64,000 nucleotides of DNA from Pogonophryne albipinna (taxonomy: Eukaryota; Chordata; Actinopteri; Perciformes; Artedidraconidae), in NCBI GenBank assembly GCA_028583405.1, contig CM053246.1, forward strand, positions 3,716,570 to 3,780,569, written 5' to 3'. A program made the translations under genes and the position numbers. This document shows, piece after piece, positions 56,951 through 64,000 of this stretch; the first letter of the stretch is position 1; each line of letters opens with the position of its first letter. The notes under the pieces are model-generated. The model saw only the letters and a list, made by a program, of their open reading frames with translations. It searched no databases and had not been told where the DNA came from.

Positions 56951-57404
56951 CGGAGGGGGGGCCAGTCCACGTAAACATTTATAAAAAAAACACATACTTT
57001 TAAAAGACTTAGAATTGTCAAAACTCAGGAAATTGTGTTTTTCAAGGATGGTACAGTGGTGGTAGGAATTTGGCTTTCTGTCAAAAACCTTGATAGCTCT
57101 CTTGTACAGCTGTTCTATGGGTTTCAGGTTTGTGGCACAAGCAAACGACCAGTTTGTCAAACAGTATTCAATGTGTGATATAATCATACAGTGGAGGTAT
57201 GACTTTAAAGCATTGACAGTTAAGAAAGGTCTAATTTGTTTAAAATGTTGCAAGTTGAATTTAACGGTATTGGATACTTTCTTAATATGTTTCTTAAAAG
57301 TCAAGTTTGAGTCCAATATGACTCCAAGATACTTGAAGTGGGGGACTAGTTCTATTTCTGCTCCTTTTAAAAACACATTGGATCCTTCGATTTTTACAGG
57401 TCGT

Positions 57405-57600
57405 TTAAAAATGGAAATGGAAATGGAAATGAATCAGTAAATATCCTAAACTGACCTGCTGTCTCCTGGGTGTTTATTCCTGATCGTGTTAAGCTATCTG
57501 CCAAGCCTGCAATTCCAAAATATTCTTGCAAGGGCAGAATCCCTTGCAATTCTGCCACAGTATGCATGATGTTGCAGTATGCAACATCATGCATACTGTT
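57405..57600. repeat. Multi-hairpin insert within the LINE
   Basis: Contains a perfect 19-bp inverted repeat, CAGTATGCATGATGTTGCA (57558-57576) with its inverse at 57580-57598 and a 3-base loop. It also has TTGCAAGGG-CAGAAT-CCCTTGCAA (57526-57549) and the alternative GGCAGAAT...ATTCTGCC (57533-57556). The left part has GGAAAT repeats (57414-57431) and the right edge is a T run. It interrupts the protein between LQLNVKK and PVKIEGSNVFLKG. Confidence 0.8.
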
Positions 57601-58154
57601 TTTTTTTACATTTAACTGTAAGCAAATGTTGTTCAGCCAGTGTTGAACCTTATCCAAAGCATTTGAGAGACAGGATGAGATAATGTCAGTGTTTTTTCCA
57701 TGTTCAAAGATGACCGCATCTTCGGCATACATTAGCACATTCAACTCAGGACATACATTAGGCAAGTCATTTATGTACAGTGAAAACAGTAATGGTCCAA
57801 GAATGGAACCTTGTGGAACCCCAACAGGGTTGACAAGGTAGGGGGATTTGGTACCGTTGACCGAAACACACTGTTTTCTGTTCGATAAATAAGACTTAAA
57901 CCAATGTATCGAAACTGGCGAAAAATTGAAATGAGTCAGCTTTGTAAGGAGCGCTTGGTGATTAACAGTGTCAAAAGCCTTCCTGAGATCAAGGAAGACA
58001 GCACCTACATATGGGCTCGTGTCCAACATAAACTTAACCTTTTCCACAAAGACACAGTTAGCTGTCTCAGTGGAGAGGTGAGCACGAAAACCAAACTGCA
58101 TTGGGTGGAGTGGAGCGAAGCCTTTGTCTAAATGTTTGGTGATTAGTTTTGACA

Positions 58155-60709
58155 AGGCAAGGCAAGTTTATTTATATAGCACCTTTCAACACAAGGCAAT
58201 TCAAGGTGCTTTACAAAAATGAAAGACATTCAGACAAAGGCATTTAAAAACAGTCATTAAAAAGAAAAGATAATAAAAGAAACATTAAAAGAAAAAATAC
58301 ATGAATAAAAAGTTACAGTGCAGTTTAAGATATGAATAGTTCACACAGAAGTTCCACTTTACTGATGAACACAACGGCTCAGTTTAAATTAAAAGCAGCG
58401 ACAAAAAGATAAGTCTTCAGCCTGGATTTAAAAGTAGTAAGAGTTGCAGCGGACCTGCAGGTTTCTGGGAGTTTGTTCCAGATATTTGGAGCATAATAAC
58501 TGAACGCTGCTTTACCATGTTTAGTTCTGACTCTGGGGACAGAAAGCTGACCAGTCCCTGAAGACCTGAGAGATCTGGATGGTTCATAATTTAGCAGAAG
58601 ATCAGAAATGTATTTTGGGCCTAAACCATTCAGTGCTTTATAAACCAGCAGCAGTATTTTAAAATCTATTCTTTGACACACAGGAAGCCAGTGTAAAGAT
58701 TTCAGAACAGGAGTGATGTGATCCACTTTCTTAGTGTTAGTGAGGACTCGAGCAGCGGCGTTCTGAATCAGCTGCAGCTTTCTAATATATTTTGTAGTGA
58801 GACCTGTAAAGACACCATTACAGTAGTCCAGTCTACTGAAGATAAAAGCATGGACAAGTATTTCCAAATCCTGCTGTGACATTAGTCTTTTAATCCAATA
58901 TATATTCTTTAGGTGATAGTAGGCTGATTTAGTAACTGTTTTAATGTGACTGTTGAAACTCAGGTCAGAGTCCATGACTACTCTTTCTGGCTTTATCTGT
59001 TGTTTTGAACATTGCAGACTGAAGCTTAGCGGTAACTTTTATACGTTCTGCCTTGGCTCCAAAAACCATTACCTCAGTTTTGTCTTTGTTTAATTGGAGA
59101 AAGTTCTGACACATCCAGTCATTGATTTGTTCAATGCACTTACTCAGTGTTTTAACTGGGGAATAGTCTCCTGGTGAAATGGTTATGTAAATGTGTGTGT
59201 CATCCGCATAGCTATGCTAACTTATTTTGTTGTTTTTCATTTTCTGAGCCAGTGGTAGCATGTAGATGTTAAAGAGAAGAGGCCCCAAGATGGAGCCTTG
59301 AGGAACCCCACATGTCATATTTGTCAACTCAGATGTGTATTTACCTATAGAAACAAAGTTGTTTCTGTCCTTTAAGTAGGATTCAAACCAATTTAGAACT
59401 GTTTCCGAAAGTCCCACCCAGTTTTCTAGTCGGTCTAGTAATATGTTGTGGTCAACAGTGTCAAACGCAGCACTGAGATCTAATAATACTAACACTGAAG
59501 TTCTGCCACTGTCTGTGTTTAAGTGGATGTCATTGAAGACCTTTACAAGAGCAGTCTCAGTGCTGTGGTTTGGACGAAAGCCTGACTGGAACACATCCAA
59601 ACAGTTATTTAAATGCAAGAAATTACTCAACTGTTGAAAGACTACTTTTTCAATGATTTTACCTAGAAATGGGAGGTTTGATATGGGCCTGTAATTGTTC
59701 ATTACTGAAGCATCTAGATTATTCTTTTTTAAGAGCGGTTTAATGACTGCAATTTTCAGGGCCTGTAGAAAAACACCTGAGTGAAGAGACTTGTTTACTA
59801 TATGAAGTAGATCTGAGGTCAAAACCCTGTTGGAATAATATCAAGGCAGCAGGAGGAGGATTTCAGAAGTTGTATAATGTCATCTAGGTTTTTATCATTA
59901 ACCTGATGGAATTGTGTCATGGTGTTTGAATTGATTTTAAGTGGACACAGGGACAACACATTTGCTGTACCTGATGCAGAGGCGCTGACTGCTTGTCTGA
60001 TTTTCTGAATTTTGTCAGTGAAGAAGGAGGCAAATTCATTGCAGGCCCTGGTGGATAGAAATTCAGAGGCTACTGACACTGGGGGGTTAGTTAGTCTGTC
60101 GACGGTAGCGAACAAGGCACGTGCGTTGTTTTTGTTTTTGGCAATGATATCAGAGAAGAAGGACTGTCGGGCAAATTTCAATTCCAAATTATAAAGGCCA
60201 AGTCTCTCTTTATAGATTTCCAAGTGCACCTGGAGATTTGTTTTTCGCCACCTGCGTTCAGCTTTTCGACACTCTCTTTTTTCTGCTCTCACGGTCATGG
60301 CGTTTCTCCATGGAGATATTTTCTTCCCAGTCACTTCCTTTACCTTAGTTGGAGCAATGGCATCTATAACATTTTTAATTTTTGAATTAAAATGATCTAC
60401 TAGCTCATTTACTGAGATGTTAGCAGGGGCAAGTGTGGAAGAAAAATTCTGAGTAAACATTTCCCTCGTGTTTTCAGTTAAATATCGCTTTGTGGTTACC
60501 TCTTTTTGAACATTTTTGTGAACAGAAATAGAGCTCTCAAAGAAAACACAGGAATGATCAGAGAGAGCAACATCAGTCACCACAACCTTAGAGATATTCA
60601 GACCCTTTGAGATAATTAAGTCCAGAGTGTGCCCCTTATTGTGCGTGGACTCCGTCACATGCTGAGTCAGTCCAGTTATCAAGAACACAAAACAGTTCTT
60701 TAGCCCCCC
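58155..60709 (-). mobile_element. L2-clade LINE, copy B2, with 6-bp target duplication
   Basis: TTGACA flanks both sides (58149-58154 and 60710-60715). The 3' end at the left has GGCAAGGCAAG and the same tail as copy B1. It starts within the endonuclease, so it is longer at the 5' side than B1 but still truncated. The insertion lies inside the RT gene of the surrounding LINE; the protein phrase KIAEKC-VS on one side continues as SKLITKHLD on the other. Confidence 0.93.
58379..60688 (-). pseudogene. L2 endonuclease end and reverse transcriptase (copy B2), broken
   Basis: The minus strand: endonuclease C-terminus with TLDLIISKG and the catalytic ALSDHSCVFF; linker KISPWRNAMTVRAEKRE; a small deletion near 59820 relative to copy B1; RT with FQSGFRPNHSTETALVK, LLDLSAAFDTVDHNIL and CGVPQGSILGPLLF. 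A stop near 59217 just before the active-site segment, and a frame change near 58980, break the rest. The C-terminal part (58975-58379) runs through NAAARVLTNTKKVDHITPVL to FKSRLKTYLFVAAFNLN. It has Lys where copy B1 has its premature stop. Confidence 0.88.
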
Positions 60710-61429
60710 TTGACACGCATTTCTCAGCTATCTTAGATACACAGGGGAGGATGCTGATTGGTCTGTAATTGGACATTATTGCCTTATCCCCAGATTTAAA
60801 GATCAGTGTCACCGTGGCCACCTTCCAGGATGATGGAACCTCCATTGTGCTAATAGATTGATTCACTAGCATATTAATTGGTTGTATTAGACCGTCATTA
60901 TGTGTCTTTTTGAAGTTGGTGTCAAAATCATCTGCATCTCTAGCCTTAGAACCTCTTAACCCTGCGATTATATTTTTTACCTCCACCTGAGTGGTCTTTA
61001 GATATAAACAGATCACTGTTTTCACCAATATCTTCAGAGGACAGAGTGTCCCCCCAATCAATCATTTTCACTGCCTCCATAAAACGTTGTTGCAGATTTT
61101 GGGAGATGAAACGTGAACCCAAGGCAGGGGTTTTAGGTGTGGCCATGAACCTTTTTCTTTGTGAGTTTCCTGGTAAAAAGAATGAGATTATGGTCAGAAA
61201 GACCAGTCAGGAAGTTGTATGTTTTAACTATTCTGTCAGCTTTGTTAGTAAATACTACATCTATCATAGTCTTGGAGGTTTTAGTTATTCTAGTCGGTTG
61301 ATCCATTAGTTGTATTAAGTTGTGTTTATCCGTGATCCGTTTTAAGTTCTTTCTATTTTGTTTGTTATTCCAGTTTATGTTAAAGTCTCCTAAAATGATT
61401 AGCTCGAGACAGCTAACGGCTAACAACGG

Positions 61430-61530
61430 CTAGCAGCTAACGGATAACAACGATGACTAGCGGGTAACGTGGACAGCTAACGGCTAGCAACTAACGGCTG
61501 ACTGCTTCCATGTGTTAACATCTGACTGTT
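61430..61530. repeat. Degenerate GCTAACGG-rich array
   Basis: AGCTAACGGCTAACAACGGCTAGC is followed by at least six further GCTAAC/GCTAGC/ACTAACGG words in 90 bases. It lies exactly at the 5' truncation point of the minus-strand LINE. Confidence 0.7.
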
Positions 61531-61544
61531 ACATTTTTTTTTGT

Positions 61545-62060
61545 GGTGCCGGAGAGGAGATTCGACCAGGCCTGGTTGACCTCGTGTGGATACTCTCACA
61601 ATTTCACCACCTGTTTTTGACCGTGGACAGTACGACCCTTTTTTGAGCTTTTTCCGGTGCCTGAGAGGAGATTTGACCAGACGGTTGACCTTGTGTGGAC
61701 ACTCTCACTTTTTCACCACCTCGACGGCGGTTCCGGACGTCGCCCACGTTTTCATCGGCGCCTGGGTGGCGCACTTCTGGACCCCGTCTCGCCTCGACAG
61801 TTTCGGACGTCGCCCATGCTTTCATCGGCCCATGGGTGGCGCGCTCCGGGACCCTGTCTGGCCTCTTCCCTCGCCTCGGCAGCGGCTTCGGACGTCGCCC
61901 TCGCTTTCATCGGCGCCTGGGTGGCGCACTACTGGACCCTGCCTGGCCTCTCCTCTAATCGTGGCTCACGGTTCGCCTCAACAGTTTCGGACGTCACCCA
62001 TGCTTTCATCGGCCCATGGGTGGTGCGCTTCGGGACCCTGTTTGGCCTCTCCTCTGTCCA
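61545..62060 (+). repeat. GC-rich minisatellite with alternating unit types
   Basis: Four copies of a core beginning CGGACGTCGCCC (61734, 61804, 61889, 61988). Copies 1 and 3 read ATCGGCGCCTGGGTGGCG; copies 2 and 4 read ATCGGCCCATGGGTGG. Spacing rises 70, 85, 99. Before it, GAGAGGAGATTCGACCAG...TCACCACCT is itself duplicated (61550 and 61660). Long frames across it are open on several phases and are not taken as genes. Confidence 0.85.
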
Positions 62061-62067
62061 CCGCTCC

Positions 62068-62265
62068 TCCCGCCTACTCCAGCCTGCACCAAATAAAGGC
62101 AAAGAGGCGGAGCCGAGGTGGGACCTCCTGCCACCGAGCTGAAAGTTCCAGAGCTAGCTGAAGCTACCAAGCTAAGCTAACATGCTCCCCATCTGCACAC
62201 TGCCGTGGCATTTTACGTTTCTAAGGTAAGTGGACATGAAACTATTCAGCAAAACTATAATTAAT
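62068..62265. repeat. Dispersed repeat, second copy of 43337-43530
   Basis: GCCTACTCCAGCCTGCACC, AAAGAGGCGGAGCCGAGG, CCAGAGCTAGCTGAAGC and GTTTCTAAGGTAAGTGGACATG match the copy at 43337-43530 almost base for base. The left edge is sharp against the minisatellite. Confidence 0.85.
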
Positions 62266-63599
62266 TAATGAACTATAAATTAATTTAAGAACACTTCTCA
62301 AAGTGCCATTTCTCATTTAAACACTCAATACACTGCATACAAATACATTTGAAAATCAAATGTTTATTATATGAGCATACTTAAACACATTTCAAGTATT
62401 TAAATGTATCAGCCCATTATAGTTATTTTGTTGACTTTTCATGAACATGTTTTTAAATATTATACAATATGTAGTGGCAAGGCATTCATTCTGAAGTCCT
62501 TAAATAATTCTTTTCTAGAAAGAATAAAAAAACCTCTTCATGCTTTAACAATATTCCAACACAATGCATGTTTTATTTTTCATAAATGTAGTGCACACAT
62601 TTTCATTTGTATGTCAAGCTGCACTTTAGTTCACAGTCAAAACAAGCAGGTGCAAATCTACCCCAGGTTGTAGATTTCATACTGCAGTATCTATGAGATG
62701 ATTTAAAAAAAAAAGCAAACTAAGCACCATTTTATAAACCGTTTGCTAATGCTCCATTTCTCCTAAGTACACTTTTAAATGCTAAAATTAATTAATAATT
62801 GTAATTCCATTGTATTGCTTCTCTTACTTATGAATATTTCATCCATCATAAAGTACATTTTTGGAATAAGTGCATGTCACGCACAGGCTGTTTATTTTTT
62901 TTGGATGGTATTGAGAGATTTAAGCACCTAGTCTGCAGGTTACTCTGCAAACCTCTTGTGTCCACATAAACGACAATATGTCCTCTCTGATCATCATCAT
63001 CAACATCTGGAGGTGACCTGCTAAATTCCTACCGTACAAAATACATTTACTTAATCATCATTAATCCTGACCCTTGGCTACAAAATGACGTTGTTCACAA
63101 TCAGTGCTTCGAGAAAACACCAGGTAATGATAATAGGCATATACATAACAAATATATATATGTATATAATGTAATATTTGTATCATTAAACAGCTGCAAA
63201 TAAAAATGTTTATGGTAGGTAGAGGCATTACGTTTATTTTATGTATTGGCTGGAAGTTGTTAGGAATAACACAAATCTTTTCCTTTTTGCCAAGCAGTCA
63301 TGGGGTCATTGGTACTGATCAATAACTGATCCATCAGATACACTCTGAGCTCTGGGGCAGTACATCTGACACACAAAGGGAGTGTGTCCTTTTGACTCTC
63401 AGAATCATTTTCATACTGTATTTTAGGACCTTATATAATAAAACAGTGTTGGAACAGGTATTTAAATATTTCGCTTAAGTAAGATGAGTAATAGACTGGT
63501 GCATTAATGACGTATTTTTGTAGACCAGACCTGGTAGTGAGCATCGCAAGCGCTCCCTCGACAAAAAGCATTGAGATTCTTTTACATTTTTTATTCGGT
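62266..63599. other. No gene recognised
   Basis: AT-rich; longest frame 89 codons (62404-62673) without motifs. ATATATATGTATAT near 63155 is simple sequence. Confidence 0.5.
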
Positions 63600-64000
63600 A
63601 TGTTGCATTAAATAAGCTTTGTGGCCAACATGTTTATGATCCTTAACACGTTTTGTTCTTAGACTGTTTTTTTTTCAGCAGGATAATCTCCACATATTAA
63701 CACCACATTTTTGAAGCATAAATGCAATTGGCAGAAATGAAAAGCTAACGTAATGCTAGAAACAACCCATTGTCAGAAGGTTGCACATCACCACTGCTAA
63801 GCTAAAGATGGACTAATGTTGGCGTGAACCACCGTTATTATGTCGCATAGAAGTTCGGATATTCACCAGTGGGGTATTTACTTTCGTGTAAACAAAAGTA
63901 TAATCTCTTCAGCTCGTGTTAACCAAAGACCTTATTTCACCACAAACACCAAAATAACTTTGACTTCAAGACGAGGGAACTGGAAGTGGTACGATGCTAA
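63600..64000. repeat. Unnamed dispersed repeat, copy 2 (continues past the window)
   Basis: Aligns with 32036-32465 along its length with many substitutions and small indels. It probably extends beyond base 64000, so the right boundary is unknown. Confidence 0.8.

Larger units (their letters stand above)
56955..61420 (-). mobile_element. Jockey-superfamily LINE split by a younger L2 LINE
   Basis: The minus strand, from the right: endonuclease end (LELIILGDFNINW, TMIDVVFTN, LSDHNLI; 61415-61180), linker, RT start (NYRPISILPCVSKIAEKC; near 60720). After the nested L2 it resumes SKLITKHLDKGFAPLHPMQFGFRAHLSTE with LDLRKAFDTVNH and VGVPQGSILGPLLF (58148-57780). The active site reads YAED rather than YADD. 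A 195-bp insert (57405-57600) breaks the next part. The C-terminal region (KYLGVILDSNLTFKKHI, HCTILEKHNFLS) ends near 56955. Same family as 23326-24150. Confidence 0.85.

Noticed and set aside
57558..57598. Helitron 3' end suggested by the strong hairpin
   Set aside because: No CTRR follows the hairpin on either strand and no TC 5' end was found.
61586..62161. 191-codon frame over the GC-rich minisatellite
   Set aside because: Three frames are open at once and the sequence is tandemly repeated; no start context or domain.

Overview
The window reads as a transposon-rich stretch of a ray-finned (teleost) fish genome. The evidence is the repertoire of mobile elements: a DIRS1-like tyrosine-recombinase retrotransposon, a Rex3/RTE LINE with a GATG tail, many L2-clade LINEs (one tail carries the GGATA stem-loop typical of fish L2), an I/Nimb-type LINE with an RNase H domain, a Ty3/gypsy remnant, hAT elements with BED-finger N-termini, a Tc1-like remnant, TTAA-flanked piggyBac-like MITEs and a tRNA-derived SINE. 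I could not support any host protein-coding gene, rRNA gene, functional tRNA gene or CRISPR array. Almost every long reading frame belongs to a mobile element, and most are broken.

Layout. 1-1.8 kb: a decayed tyrosine-recombinase element (minus strand) with a direct-repeat pair and an 18-bp minisatellite. 2.25-2.96 kb: hAT fragment with a BED finger. 3.464-9.440 kb: structurally complete DIRS1-like element (inverted terminal repeats, internal complementary region, GTT at both ends) with broken gag and pol but an open tyrosine-recombinase frame. 9.84-13.73 kb: near full-length L2/CR1-type LINE with a 2A-like NPGP motif. 13.73-14.27 kb: sequence sharing a block with the first 400 bases. 14.28-15.68 kb: hAT element with an exact 8-bp target duplication. 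15.77-19.07 kb: another hAT remnant, an L2 fragment split by an 845-bp insert inside a 97-bp duplication, and a Tc1-like 3' end. 19.2-24.15 kb: a piggyBac-like MITE interrupted by a solo LTR and then two minus-strand LINEs. 24.15-39.14 kb: comparatively element-poor AT-rich DNA with one SINE, two MITEs, an L2 tail and a hAT fragment. 39.14-43.2 kb: a GC-rich jockey-like LINE abutting an L2 LINE. 43.2-48 kb: dispersed repeats and a second hAT element with an 8-bp target duplication and a nested second hAT. 48.0-52.55 kb: Rex3, then an L2 and a Nimb-like LINE bounded by inverted copies of one 45-bp tail. 52.9-56.95 kb: two terminal-inverted-repeat elements and a deleted gypsy element. 56.95-61.42 kb: a LINE split by a younger L2 LINE with a 6-bp target duplication. 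61.4-64 kb: GC-rich minisatellite and dispersed repeats.

The regions do not form a pathway. They record successive insertions, and target-site duplications allow ordering: the L2 at 58155-60709 is younger than the LINE around it, the solo LTR at 19276-19865 is younger than the MITE around it, and the Harbinger-like MITE at 35890-36179 is younger than the hAT fragment around it. The most unusual observations are the 97-bp duplication flanking an unexplained 845-bp insert, the shared L2 tail on two unlike LINEs in inverted orientation, a multi-hairpin insert inside a LINE (57405-57600), the identical 370-bp duplication with a 15-nt patch in the DIRS polymerase, five 17-residue repeats between DIRS gag and pol, and a leader-plus-NPGP segment at the start of an L2-like polyprotein.
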